Positions 51,273 through 60,297 are shown, counted from the first letter of the stretch. The stretch: DNA of 64,000 nucleotides from Lacrimispora amygdalina (GCF_900205965.1 NZ_OAOF01000007.1:169750-233749); one strand, 5' to 3'. Notes: generated from the sequence alone by a model not told the origin. Numbers and translations: made by a program.

Positions 51273-51346
51273 AGCAGTCACCTATATTGACAGGATCAAA
51301 TCTTAACTCAAACAAGCGGGCAGATAATACAATGGAGGTTTACAAA

Positions 51347-51886
51347 ATGTCAAAAATTACAGTGTTAATAGGCAGTCCCAGGAAAAATGGCAATACTGAG
51401 ATCCTTGCAAATACGTTCATTGATGGAGTTAATAAACAGGAAAACACGGTTGAAGTGATTTCTGTATCGGGAAAACGCGTCAACGGTTGTACAGGCTGCA
51501 ATTTTTGCTACAGAGATAACAATCATAACTGTGCCCTAAAAGACGATATGCAGGAAATCTATGAGAAACTTGTAGATGCAGATGTTCTGGTGATAGCAAC
51601 TCCTGTTTATTTTTATGGGGTTAGTTCCCAATTGAAATGTATAATTGACCGGCTGCACAATCCCATAAGAAATACGTTCAAAGTAAAAGAACTTGTATTA
51701 TTAGCGGTTTGTGCTGATACAATACCGACTGTTTTTGACTCTCTAATTACCATGTATCATTCTGTACTAAGCTATTTTTCACTAAAAGATGGAGGTGTGA
51801 TCACAGTACCAGGTGTGTCTGGAAAAGGTGATATTAAAGGTAATCCGGCACTTGTGGAAGCCCGTAAACTGGGAGCAGGATATTAG
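51347..51886 (+). CDS. Flavodoxin-family NAD(P)H-dependent FMN oxidoreductase
   Basis: 179 residues. FMN phosphate loop IGSPRKNGNTEILAN at the N-terminus, CTGCNFCYR and NHNCALKDDM cysteines typical of the iron-sulfur flavoprotein/NADPH-dependent FMN reductase group, TPVYFYGVSSQLKCIIDR for the isoalloxazine loop. AATGGAGG precedes the ATG at 51347. Likely a small flavin-based electron carrier or reductase; the siroheme reductase downstream could use such electrons, though it has its own promoter. Confidence 0.9.
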   Translation: MSKITVLIGSPRKNGNTEILANTFIDGVNKQENTVEVISVSGKRVNGCTGCNFCYRDNNHNCALKDDMQEIYEKLVDADVLVIATPVYFYGVSSQLKCIIDRLHNPIRNTFKVKELVLLAVCADTIPTVFDSLITMYHSVLSYFSLKDGGVITVPGVSGKGDIKGNPALVEARKLGAGY

Positions 51887-51907
51887 TCGGAAATGAAGAG
51901 ATAAGTA

Positions 51908-51936
51908 TTGCTTTTATTTAATTTATAATTTATTAT
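51908..51936 (+). promoter_or_regulatory. Promoter for the siroheme reductase gene
   Basis: TTGCTT (51908-51913), 17 bases, TATTAT (51931-51936), 43 bases before the ATG. Confidence 0.5.
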
Positions 51937-51979
51937 AGTATAAAACAATTAAATCTATAGGTTAATAGGAGTAAATACG

Positions 51980-53545
51980 ATGAATGAATATAATGAAAAG
52001 CTAAAAGAGGAAATAGCCCAATTCAGAGAAGCCGGTCATAAGTTTGTAAATAATGAAATTACGGCTGCTGAATTTAAAGGCAAATCAGGAGGCATGGGGG
52101 TTTATGCACAAAGGGGCGGCAAAGCTTTTATGATCCGTTTGAGGATACCCTGCGGTATCTTATCATTTGCCCATATGAAATTAATCCATAAATTTGCCGT
52201 ACAATATGGTTTACAGCGAATTCATATTACAACCAGACAAGCCATTCAGCTTCATGACCTGGATATTGATTCTGTATGTGATATCATGGAAACAGCCATT
52301 GACCATGGTTTGTATACCAGAGGTGGAGGCGGTAATTTTCCCCGGAATGTTGCCCTGTCTCCTCTGTCCGGTGTGGATAAAGCAGAAGCCTTTGATCCTA
52401 CTCCATACGCGCTGCAGGTAAACCGGTATGTCATGGAACGGATCATGGAATACCATCTGCCCCGTAAACTGAAAATAGCCTTTTCCAACAATGAAGCGGA
52501 TACTGCAAACTGTACCATTAATGATTTGGGCTTTCTGTCAGTCCTTCATCAGGGAAACCCTTTTTTTAAACTGTTTCTTGCAGGTGGACTAGGTAATAAT
52601 CCGGCAGTAGCTTTACCGTATGATGAGCTGATCCCCTTAAACCAGGTACTGTACCATGTGGAAGCTGTTACCAGAATATTTGCGGCGGAAGGGGATTATC
52701 AGAACAAGGCAAAAGCAAGATTGAGGTATATCCCCAAAAGGATGGGAGAAGAAGCATTTATGGAGTGTTATAAAAAGCATCTCTCCCAGGTAAAAGAATC
52801 CATGGAACTGGAAATTAATGTGGATGCAGCCGGGGTATGTGAACCTGCGGCTAAACTGCAGTCTTCCTGTATCCATACAGACAGCGGTAATCTGATAGCC
52901 CAAAAACAAGAGGGATACTATACAGCAGTCATTCATCCCCAATGTGGACAGCTGCCTGTAAAAGCCCTTGAAGAAATCATTGCATTTCTCATGGATAAAC
53001 AACAGGACATACGCCTTAGTATGACGGAAAGCATGTACATCCGCAATCTGTCAAGAGAAGAAGGAGAAAAGCTTCTTGCAATAATGGAAGAGATCAATCA
53101 GGTTACCCCAATTGGTAAGAGTATCAGCTGTGTGGGAGTACCAACCTGCCAGATAGGAGTTTTAGAGAGCCAGACTTTATTAAAAGAAATAAACAGGGTG
53201 CTGATGGAAAATAAGAGTAACACAAAATATCTGCCGGGAGTTTCCATATCTGGTTGTTTTAATTCCTGTTCCAGGCACCAGGTAAGTGAAATTGGCTTTG
53301 CCGGGTGTAAAAAACGTATTTCTGATGCTCCGGCAGATGCATTTGAACTTCATATAGGGGGAGCGGCAGGGAACAATCACACCCATTTGGGGAAATGCCT
53401 GGGTGCAGTAAAAAAAGAGGATATTCCGGATTTTATGATAAAACTATCTCAGGCACTAAATGCCAAAGGAATGTATTTTATGGACTATCTGAACGAATAC
53501 CGGGAAGAGTTTGAGAATTTGACAAAACCATATCTGATTCCATAA
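51980..53545 (+). CDS. Siroheme/4Fe-4S sulfite or nitrite reductase
   Basis: 521 residues, the size of ferredoxin-dependent NirA/CysI-like enzymes. Two half-repeats: N-terminal ferredoxin-like (GGMGVYAQRG, ITTRQAIQLH siroheme-binding, TRGGGGNFPRNV) and a second half with the 4Fe-4S/siroheme cysteines Cys384 and Cys390 (CVGVPTC, C-x5-C), Cys426 and Cys430 (GCFNSC, C-x3-C). It reduces sulfite to sulfide or nitrite to ammonia. No sulfate/nitrate uptake or siroheme genes are nearby. The substrate (sulfite versus nitrite) is not distinguishable by eye. Confidence 0.9.
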   Translation: MNEYNEKLKEEIAQFREAGHKFVNNEITAAEFKGKSGGMGVYAQRGGKAFMIRLRIPCGILSFAHMKLIHKFAVQYGLQRIHITTRQAIQLHDLDIDSVCDIMETAIDHGLYTRGGGGNFPRNVALSPLSGVDKAEAFDPTPYALQVNRYVMERIMEYHLPRKLKIAFSNNEADTANCTINDLGFLSVLHQGNPFFKLFLAGGLGNNPAVALPYDELIPLNQVLYHVEAVTRIFAAEGDYQNKAKARLRYIPKRMGEEAFMECYKKHLSQVKESMELEINVDAAGVCEPAAKLQSSCIHTDSGNLIAQKQEGYYTAVIHPQCGQLPVKALEEIIAFLMDKQQDIRLSMTESMYIRNLSREEGEKLLAIMEEINQVTPIGKSISCVGVPTCQIGVLESQTLLKEINRVLMENKSNTKYLPGVSISGCFNSCSRHQVSEIGFAGCKKRISDAPADAFELHIGGAAGNNHTHLGKCLGAVKKEDIPDFMIKLSQALNAKGMYFMDYLNEYREEFENLTKPYLIP

Positions 53546-53570
53546 AAGATCTACAACGGTTTGAGCTGGA

Positions 53571-53625
53571 ACGAAAAAATCAGGATTGAAGGCAGGGAAA
53601 TATGCCGTCGACCTGATTTTTTCGT
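53571..53625. terminator. Bidirectional terminator
   Basis: ACGAAAAAATCAGG (53571-53584) and CCTGATTTTTTCGT (53612-53625) are perfect 14-base inverted repeats, with an inner GGCA/TGCC. A- and T-tracts on the two arms serve both strands: the reductase on + and the AraC gene on -. Confidence 0.85.
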
Positions 53626-53655
53626 TTTGGGCAAGAATTCTGCCCATATGTAGAT

Positions 53656-54537
53656 TTACTTAAGTAAGCATGCACATTTATTGTCGTTCCAGGGAACACA
53701 TTCCTTCTGACAGTGTTTCAGTGTATCGTTTTCTTTATATACATCAGTATATTTGTGGGGACTGACACCAAATATGCACATAAAGGCCCGGTAGAACGTG
53801 CGCATACTGTTAAATCCCGCACTCATGGCTGCCTCTGTAATCGTGGAGTCTCCGCTCTCTAACAAGATACCTGCGACATGCCTGCAGCGAAGAGAGTTAA
53901 CATATTCACTGATACTGCATCCTACATGTTTGTTAAATATATGGGAAAAACGGCTGGTACTGTAGCCGAATTCCTCAGAAATGGATTTCAGGGATAATGT
54001 ATTTTTATAATTATTATGAAGATAAGTAAGAACATTGCGCACCAAAGCATCATCATCCTTTGTACACGTATTTTCCATCGGAATGTTTTCTGTCAGCAAA
54101 GCCAGAATTACATGAATATATCCTCTGGTAGCCAGGGAGCCAGGTGTTTTTCGCTGCAGGTCACAACAGCACCGCATGCAGCGGGCCACTTCCCGGGTCA
54201 AAGCTTTATTCGATATATGGCTTAAGGAAAAGGACTTTCCTTTCAATATCTTTTGAAAAACAGGTATATAGGAAAGGGGTATCGTCATCACTATGGTATC
54301 TGAGTATTCAGGCGTTAGATAACGGTGCACGGTATAGCTGGGCACCAACAGCAGTTCCCTGGCATTAATACAGTAAAATTTCCCATTCAGTGTTGCTTCC
54401 ATGGTTCCTCTGCGCACATATACCAGTTCCAATGCACTGTGGAAATGGGGAGCGCAGTTGTTATTGATAGAATACCAGGAAGAAGAGTCAGCCTGGCTGT
54501 CACGGGATATTTCATAAATATATTTTGAATCGATCAT
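53656..54537 (-). CDS. AraC-family regulator of the Gfo/Idh operon
   Basis: 293 residues from the minus-strand ATG at 54537, which follows AAAGGAGG; the longer frame to 54582 lacks a site. N-terminal cupin sensing domain (NNCAPHFHSALELVYVRRG) and C-terminal double helix-turn-helix (ISEEFGYSTSRFSHIFNKHVG, AAMSAGFNSMRTFYRAFMCIFG). Divergent from a four-gene oxidoreductase/isomerase operon, 155 bases apart, its likely target. Ends with a Cys-rich tail (HCQKECVPWNDNKCACLLK) that is unusual. Confidence 0.9.
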   Translation of the reverse strand: MIDSKYIYEISRDSQADSSSWYSINNNCAPHFHSALELVYVRRGTMEATLNGKFYCINARELLLVPSYTVHRYLTPEYSDTIVMTIPLSYIPVFQKILKGKSFSLSHISNKALTREVARCMRCCCDLQRKTPGSLATRGYIHVILALLTENIPMENTCTKDDDALVRNVLTYLHNNYKNTLSLKSISEEFGYSTSRFSHIFNKHVGCSISEYVNSLRCRHVAGILLESGDSTITEAAMSAGFNSMRTFYRAFMCIFGVSPHKYTDVYKENDTLKHCQKECVPWNDNKCACLLK

Positions 54538-54571
54538 AGCAAGCCTCCTTTCATACAAAAGAAACGTAGCC

Positions 54572-54630
54572 AAATATGGCACAAAATATGTTTGTTACGG
54601 CAAGCGGATACTGTTTTATTATATTATAAT
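54572..54630 (+). promoter_or_regulatory. Control region of the Gfo/Idh operon
   Basis: A good -10 (TATAAT 54625-54630) has no strong -35. Upstream lies GCCAAATATGGC (54569-54580) and a 15-mer AAATATGGCACAAAA (54572-54586) repeated inside the first gene at 54834-54848. Candidate AraC sites. Confidence 0.4.
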
Positions 54631-54692
54631 CAAATTGTAAAAAATTACAAGTAACAGATTATTCATCATTTAGTATTGAAAGGAAGGGGTTT

Positions 54693-55766
54693 ATGAAATC
54701 ATTAAAGCTTGGAATTATAGGGTGCGGAGGCATTGCAAACGGCAAGCACCTGCCGGCTGTCAGAAAAGAAGGCAGGGCAGAAGTTGTTGCTTTTTGTGAT
54801 ATTGTAAAAGAGCGTGCCTGTGAAGCTGCAAAAAAATATGGCACAAAAGATGCCAGGGTATTTACGGATTACCGGGAGCTCATTAAGCTGGATCTAGATG
54901 CGGTTTATGTTTGTACGCCAAACCGTTCCCATTGTGAAATCACGGTAGCCGCACTGAATGCCGGCAAACATGTCATGTGTGAAAAGCCCATGGCTATCAA
55001 TTATAACCAGGCTATGGAAATGGTGGAAACAGCGAAGAAAACCGGTAAACTGTTAAACATTGGCTACCAGAACCGTTATCGAGCCGACAGCATTTATCTC
55101 AAACAGGAATGTGCCAATGGGGAACTGGGTGAGATCTATTATGCGAAAGCAAAAGCAATCCGCCGCCGGGCAGTTCCAACATGGGGGGTATTTTTAAACG
55201 AATACGAGCAGGGAGGCGGACCGCTGATTGATATTGGCACCCATGCACTTGACCTGACGTTATGGATGATGGACAATTATAAGCCCAAAAGTGTGGTAGG
55301 TACTATATATCATAAACTCAATGGTGAGAGACAGCCTGCCAATGCCTGGGGACCATGGGAGCCTGACAAATTTACAGTGGAAGACAGTGCTTTTGGATTT
55401 GTCATCATGGAGAATGGAGCCACAATTACCCTGGAGGCAAGCTGGGCACTTAATTCCCTGGATGTTCATGAGGCCAAAACCGTTCTATGCGGTACCAAAG
55501 CAGGTGCGGATATGATGAATGGGCTGACGATTAACGGTACCAAAAATGACCGCTTGTATGAGCTGAAGCCGAACCTGGAAGCAGGAGGAGTTGCTTTTTA
55601 TGACGGGGATGTGATCACCCCTGAGGTATTAGAGCAGCAAACATTTTTTGATGCGATTCTTGACAATGGAGCGTTGGTTGTCTTGCCAGAGCAGGCTGCA
55701 GTTGTTACACAGATTTTAGATGCGGTTTATCAGTCTGCCAGAGAAGGACGGCAGATTTTATTATAA
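54693..55766 (+). CDS. Gfo/Idh/MocA-family NAD(P)-dependent oxidoreductase (first copy)
   Basis: 357 residues. N-terminal Rossmann fold (KLGIIGCGGIANGKHLP), VYVCTPNRSHCEI, the conserved catalytic EKPMAIN (Lys in EKP) and a C-terminal alpha/beta domain with DIGTHALDLTLW, the typical active-site His. It oxidises or reduces a sugar or inositol hydroxyl using NAD(P). AAGGAAGGGG precedes the ATG. Heads a four-gene operon with two TIM-barrel isomerases and a second Gfo/Idh enzyme. Confidence 0.92.
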   Translation: MKSLKLGIIGCGGIANGKHLPAVRKEGRAEVVAFCDIVKERACEAAKKYGTKDARVFTDYRELIKLDLDAVYVCTPNRSHCEITVAALNAGKHVMCEKPMAINYNQAMEMVETAKKTGKLLNIGYQNRYRADSIYLKQECANGELGEIYYAKAKAIRRRAVPTWGVFLNEYEQGGGPLIDIGTHALDLTLWMMDNYKPKSVVGTIYHKLNGERQPANAWGPWEPDKFTVEDSAFGFVIMENGATITLEASWALNSLDVHEAKTVLCGTKAGADMMNGLTINGTKNDRLYELKPNLEAGGVAFYDGDVITPEVLEQQTFFDAILDNGALVVLPEQAAVVTQILDAVYQSAREGRQILL

Positions 55767-55784
55767 AACAGAGAGGTGCATCCT

Positions 55785-56531
55785 ATGAGTTTAATTGAGA
55801 GATTCAGTCTTCAGCTTTATTCACTGCGTGAACTGACCAGAGAGGATTTTAAAGGTGTCCTGAAACGGGTCGGAGAGATCGGCTATACCGGTGTGGAATT
55901 TGCCGGTTATGGAGGTCTGGCTGCCAGCCAGATGTTAAGTTTGCTGAAAGAAAACGGACTAAAGTCCATAAGCAGCCACGTACCGCTGGAACGGCTGATC
56001 AATAATCTGGATGAGGAACTGAGTTATAACCGGGAGATTGGGACAGAAGCAATTATTGTGCCATATTATCCGGTTAAAACAATCCAGGATGTAAAGATTC
56101 TGGCAGAGCAGCTAGCACCGATTGCCAGGGCTGTGAGTAATGCAGGTTTTATATTTGGTTATCATAATCATGCCCATGAATTTATAAAAACAGAAGACGG
56201 AACAGTTCTTCTGGATTTATTGATGCAGCTGACTGATCCGCTGGATATGGTGCTGGAATTAGATGTATACTGGGCTGCGTATGCAGGTGTGGATGTGCTG
56301 GCATACATGGAAAAACAGAGGAATCGTATCCGGTTGCTGCATTTAAAGCAGATGGCCGATTTTGAAAGCAGGAAGTGTGTGGATTTAGATGAAGGTGTTC
56401 TGGATTTTAATACGATTATATGCAAAGGACTGGAAACCGGAGTAATGCACTTTATTTTGGAACAGGAAGAATTCGCTGTATCTCCATACCAAAGCATAGA
56501 AAAAGGGTATAAACACATTATGAATCTGTAG
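55785..56531 (+). CDS. Sugar phosphate isomerase/epimerase (first copy)
   Basis: 248 residues, xylose-isomerase-like TIM barrel (AP_endonuc_2): FSLQLYSLRELT, YTGVEFAGYGG, YHNHAHEF with metal His, LELDVYWAAYAGVDV and LLHLKQ. AGAGGTGC precedes the ATG; the in-frame GTG nine bases earlier is less likely. It sits 18 bases after the first Gfo/Idh gene. Likely acts on the keto-sugar made by that enzyme; the paired arrangement recurs in inositol and 3-keto-glycoside pathways. Confidence 0.9.
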   Translation: MSLIERFSLQLYSLRELTREDFKGVLKRVGEIGYTGVEFAGYGGLAASQMLSLLKENGLKSISSHVPLERLINNLDEELSYNREIGTEAIIVPYYPVKTIQDVKILAEQLAPIARAVSNAGFIFGYHNHAHEFIKTEDGTVLLDLLMQLTDPLDMVLELDVYWAAYAGVDVLAYMEKQRNRIRLLHLKQMADFESRKCVDLDEGVLDFNTIICKGLETGVMHFILEQEEFAVSPYQSIEKGYKHIMNL

Positions 56532-56552
56532 ATTATTGAAAGGGGTATTCAT

Positions 56553-57518
56553 ATGAAATTAGGAGTATTAACCGTTCCGTTATATGACCGGAGTGCAGAG
56601 GACGCATTCCGTTATCTGAGCAGTCTGGGGGTACAGACAGTAGAAATTGGTACCGGCGGCTCACCAGGCAGCAAACATTCCAATCCAGAGGAATTGCTTT
56701 CCAGTGAAAGTAAATTATCGGCTTATAAGGATTTGTTTAAAAAATATAATTTAGAAATCAGTGCATTGAGCTGTCATTCCAACCATGTACATCCCAATGG
56801 AGATATCCGTGCCCAGGCTGCTGCTGATTTTACCAGGACCCTGCGCCTGGCAGAGAAACTGGGAGTCGATACGGTGGTGAGTTTTTCCGGGTGTCCCGGT
56901 GACTATGAAGGTGCAAAATATCCCAACTGGGTGACATGTTCCTGGCCCACGGATTATCAGCATGTTCTGGATTATCAGTGGAATGAGGTATTGATTCCTT
57001 TCTGGCAGGGTGCGGTTGCTGAGGCCGCCAATTACGGTGTAAAAAAGATAGCATTGGAGCTGCATCCAGGATTCTGTGTATACAATACTGCTACGCTGCT
57101 GCGGTTAAGAAGAGCAGTCGGTGAGGCAATCGGTGCCAATTTTGATCCCAGCCACCTGTTCTGGCAGGGAATTCGTCCGGCTGAGGCAATTAAGGCACTT
57201 AAGGGCGCAATTTATCATTTTCATGCAAAGGATACAAAAGTGGATACGGTCAATACACAGATCAATGGTGTATTGGATACCGGAAACTATGGTGATTTAT
57301 CAGAACGCAGCTGGTCATTCCGTACCGTTGGCTGGGGCCATGATGCTGATGAATGGAAGGAGATCATCTCTGCTTTGCGGCTGAGTGGTTATGACGGGGC
57401 CATCAGTATTGAACATGAAGATGCTTTCATGTCTGTTGAGGAGGGTCTTGAAAAAGCTATTGACTTCCTAAAAGATATAATCATTCACGATCAGCCGGCA
57501 AACGCGTGGTGGAACTGA
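56553..57518 (+). CDS. Sugar phosphate isomerase/epimerase (second copy, longer)
   Basis: 321 residues. Same TIM-barrel family but with longer loops: GVQTVEIGTGGSPGSKH, LSCHSNHVHPNG, VSFSGCPGDYEGAKYPNW, IALELHPGFCVYN, FDPSHLFWQG, FHAKDTKVD and ISIEHEDAFM, supplying a full Glu/Asp/His metal set. The size and these loops resemble DgpC-type C-glycoside deglycosidase subunits and related enzymes; that is a family-level resemblance only. AAAGGGG precedes the ATG. It may cleave or isomerise the 3-keto sugar. Confidence 0.9.
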   Translation: MKLGVLTVPLYDRSAEDAFRYLSSLGVQTVEIGTGGSPGSKHSNPEELLSSESKLSAYKDLFKKYNLEISALSCHSNHVHPNGDIRAQAAADFTRTLRLAEKLGVDTVVSFSGCPGDYEGAKYPNWVTCSWPTDYQHVLDYQWNEVLIPFWQGAVAEAANYGVKKIALELHPGFCVYNTATLLRLRRAVGEAIGANFDPSHLFWQGIRPAEAIKALKGAIYHFHAKDTKVDTVNTQINGVLDTGNYGDLSERSWSFRTVGWGHDADEWKEIISALRLSGYDGAISIEHEDAFMSVEEGLEKAIDFLKDIIIHDQPANAWWN

Positions 57519-57539
57519 AAGTCAGGAGAACATTCGATT

Positions 57540-58592
57540 ATGGAAAAGAAAAAACTACATATTGCCTTAATTGGATACGGTGGCATGGGCAGCTGGCATG
57601 CCCGTATGTTGAATAAAATATCGGAAACCTGTCTGTGTGGTATCTGGGACATAGATCCGGTCCGCAGGGAAGCAGCGGCTTCGGACGGTATACATGTCTA
57701 TCAGTCGCAGCAGGATTTGCTGAATGACATAACAGTGGAAGCAGTAACCATTGCTACACCAAATGATACTCATTTACCTGTTGCACTTGCGGTCATGAGT
57801 GCAGGTAAGCATGTAATCTGTGAAAAACCTGTGGCATTAAACAGTGAAGAACTGACACAGATGGCCGATTATTCAAGAAAGATGGGGGTCTTTTTCACAG
57901 TACATCAAAACCGCCGCTGGGATGAGGATTATCTTATCATAAAACAGCTGTATGAACGGCAGTCTCTTGGAAAAATATTTAATATAGAGAGCCGGGTGCA
58001 TGGTTCCCGGGGAATACCGGGAGACTGGCGGAACCAGAAAGAGCATGGGGGCGGCATGGTACTGGACTGGGGCGTGCATCTTCTGGATCAGATGACGATG
58101 ATGCTTGGCAGCCGCAAACCTAAAAGTGTATTTGCACAGTTAACGAATGTTACCAACGAAGCGGTAGATGATGGCTTCCGCGCATTATTTCAATTTGATA
58201 ACCAGCTGACTTTTTTAGTGGAAGTAGGAACCAGCAATTTTATTTCCATGCCCCGCTGGTACATACAGGGAGAAAATGGTACCGCAATTATTCATGACTG
58301 GAAGCTAAACGGCGAGATTGTTATGGTTTCTGATTGGGAAAAACGAGATGCAGTACCGGTCGTAACAGCAGCAGGTTTAACAAAAACCATGGCTCCACGC
58401 ACGGATGAAACAGTAAAGAAATATCCTTTGCCGGAAGTACATGCCGATATCAGGGATTTTTACCGCAATGTGAATGCCTGCATTCATGAAGGGGCAAAGC
58501 CATTTATTCAACTGGATGAGGTTATGGAAGTCATGCATATTATGGAGGCTGTTTTCCGTTCGGCAGAGCAGAACTGTGTAGTATACTTATAG
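57540..58592 (+). CDS. Gfo/Idh/MocA-family NAD(P)-dependent oxidoreductase (second copy)
   Basis: 350 residues. Rossmann core (HIALIGYGGMGSWHARML), IATPNDTHLPVAL, the conserved EKPVALN, and DWGVHLLDQMTM in the C-terminal domain. Distinct from the first copy, so the two probably oxidise and later reduce, or act on different positions of, the same sugar. AGGAGAAC precedes the ATG. Last gene of the operon; a strong terminator follows. Confidence 0.92.
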   Translation: MEKKKLHIALIGYGGMGSWHARMLNKISETCLCGIWDIDPVRREAAASDGIHVYQSQQDLLNDITVEAVTIATPNDTHLPVALAVMSAGKHVICEKPVALNSEELTQMADYSRKMGVFFTVHQNRRWDEDYLIIKQLYERQSLGKIFNIESRVHGSRGIPGDWRNQKEHGGGMVLDWGVHLLDQMTMMLGSRKPKSVFAQLTNVTNEAVDDGFRALFQFDNQLTFLVEVGTSNFISMPRWYIQGENGTAIIHDWKLNGEIVMVSDWEKRDAVPVVTAAGLTKTMAPRTDETVKKYPLPEVHADIRDFYRNVNACIHEGAKPFIQLDEVMEVMHIMEAVFRSAEQNCVVYL

Positions 58593-58626
58593 GGAACTCA
58601 ATAGATAAGCCTGGGTTAAATATGGT

Positions 58627-58665
58627 GGCTGGCAGAAGTAAATGATTGCTTCTGCCAGCCCTTTT
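58627..58665 (+). terminator. Rho-independent terminator of the Gfo/Idh operon
   Basis: GGCTGGCAGAAG (58627-58638) and CTTCTGCCAGCC (58649-58660) form a perfect 12-bp stem with a 10-base loop, followed by CTTTT. Confidence 0.92.
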
Positions 58666-58771
58666 ACCACAGGTCACTTTGTTAAATTAACCTGTGATTT
58701 CTGGCTGTTTGCTGTCAGATATGGTATACTCTTGACAACAAGAAGGAAATAAATACGAAAGGGGGAAATAA

Positions 58772-59377
58772 ATGGAGATTGAAATACGCAGGCTGACACC
58801 AGACCTTGCAGAAGATTATATACATTTCTTTGATATCACACCTCACGACGATAACGTGGCTGGTAATAAGTGTTATTGTGCATGTTGGAGTAATGATGAT
58901 TATGCAGGCAAAGATTTTTCAATTGAAGAAAATCGTAGAAAATATGCGTTTCAGTATGTAAAAGGCAATAACATTCAGGGATATCTTGCCTATAGTGGTG
59001 ATAAAATCGTTGGCTGGTGTAACTCTAATACGAAATCAGATTGTCAGAAATGCATCAGCTGGCAGAGATTTATGTCATATGTACCGCTGGAGGAACCTGG
59101 CTCTGGCATAAGGATAAAATCTATTTTCTGTTTCGTAATTGCTCCGGAAATGAAAAGACAGGGCATTGCCACGCGGTTATTGGAACGTATCTGTAAAGAT
59201 GCGGCACAAGATGGATTCGACTATGTGGAGGCATATCCCTATAAGGAATCAAGCTATCAGTCCTCAGACTTTGGCGGACATTTTGAGATGTACAAAAAAG
59301 AGGGGTTTTATGTGCTGCCTGATACACAACAGGGGCTTGTTATGAGGAAGCAGTTAGACGAAGGAGCAGGTAAATGA
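58772..59377 (+). CDS. GNAT acetyltransferase with Cys-rich N-terminal loop
   Basis: 201 residues: IRRLTPDLAEDYIHFFDITPHDD, a Cys-containing loop KCYCACWSNDDY, then the GNAT core VIAPEMKRQGIATRLLERICKDA with the RQGIA acetyl-CoA loop and EGFYVLPDTQQGLVMRK at the end. This variant (Cys-Tyr-Cys loop) is a recurrent Firmicutes GNAT subgroup of unknown acceptor. AAAGGGGG precedes the ATG. It overlaps the next gene by 4 bases (ATGA). Confidence 0.88.
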   Translation: MEIEIRRLTPDLAEDYIHFFDITPHDDNVAGNKCYCACWSNDDYAGKDFSIEENRRKYAFQYVKGNNIQGYLAYSGDKIVGWCNSNTKSDCQKCISWQRFMSYVPLEEPGSGIRIKSIFCFVIAPEMKRQGIATRLLERICKDAAQDGFDYVEAYPYKESSYQSSDFGGHFEMYKKEGFYVLPDTQQGLVMRKQLDEGAGK

Positions 59378-60195
59378 GAATTCTGATTTTAGGTGTAAGC
59401 AGTTATGCCGGTCAGGCAATTGCAAAATTACTTATTAAAAACCATGATGTATATGGTACTTATCATGTACAGAAGAATAGCTGTTTGCCTGAAAAGAAGC
59501 TGTTTCGGCTGCAGCTTGACGATTACGATTACATTAAACATATTCTGGATCAGATACGCCCACAAATAATCATTTCCAGTTTGAGAGGTGATTTTCAATT
59601 ACAGCTAAAGTTCCACAGCTTTGTTGCTGATTATTTATTAACTAATGATGCAGGTAAAATAATATTCATATCTTCCTCCAATGTGTTTGATGCAGCAATG
59701 AAAAAGCCACATTATGAATCCGATAAAACAAGTTCACAATCGGATTATGGGAATTATAAAATTACATGCGAACAAATGCTTCAAAACAAACTAAAAGAAA
59801 AATGTGTGATTGTCCGGATACCCCAGATTTACGGGAAAAATTGTCCCAGGATATTGAAGCTGGGGGAGGATATACAAAACAATACACCAATTATTACCTA
59901 CCCTGATCTTTATATGAACTACACAACTGATTTACAGATCGCAGAATGGATTGATACTATCATCATAGAAGATCTTGACGGAATCTTTCACATCGGAACA
60001 AAGGATGCTTATAGTTATATGCAGTTTCAAACAGATCTTATCAGTGCACTGGGACTAAAGGAGCCTGTTTTCCAGGAAGAAGTAAGTTGCGGAAAATGTT
60101 TTCAGGCAGTGCTGCCTGGCAGAACGGAAATACCGGAGAAGCTGCAAATGAGTGTAGCTGACATACTTGAGTATCTGAAAAGTGTGCAAAAATAA
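59374..60195 (+). CDS. SDR-family nucleotide-sugar epimerase/reductase-like protein
   Basis: 273 residues. N-terminal Rossmann loop LILGVSSYAGQAIAKLL (GxSxxxGxxx), IISSLRGDFQ, IFISSSNVFDAAM (Ser of the catalytic triad), SDYGNYKITCEQML (Tyr-x3-Lys: YGNYK) and VRIPQIYG; this resembles RmlD (dTDP-4-dehydrorhamnose reductase) more than other SDRs. Coupled to the GNAT gene by overlap. The reaction is unknown; a pair GNAT + RmlD-like occurs in sugar-modification loci. Confidence 0.82.
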   Translation: MRILILGVSSYAGQAIAKLLIKNHDVYGTYHVQKNSCLPEKKLFRLQLDDYDYIKHILDQIRPQIIISSLRGDFQLQLKFHSFVADYLLTNDAGKIIFISSSNVFDAAMKKPHYESDKTSSQSDYGNYKITCEQMLQNKLKEKCVIVRIPQIYGKNCPRILKLGEDIQNNTPIITYPDLYMNYTTDLQIAEWIDTIIIEDLDGIFHIGTKDAYSYMQFQTDLISALGLKEPVFQEEVSCGKCFQAVLPGRTEIPEKLQMSVADILEYLKSVQK

Positions 60196-60219
60196 TATTA
60201 GTTTCTTCGACTATTCTAA

Positions 60220-60250
60220 GTGGGCAACTTCTAAAAAATAAGCTGCCCAC
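60220..60250 (+). repeat. Inverted repeat after the SDR gene
   Basis: GTGGGCAACTT (60220-60230) and AAGCTGCCCAC (60240-60250) pair except for one mismatch. No T run follows, so a weak terminator at best. Confidence 0.45.
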
Positions 60251-60297
60251 CATTTCGTGGTAATCATGAAGTTTAAAATCCATAATCAAATGCAACG

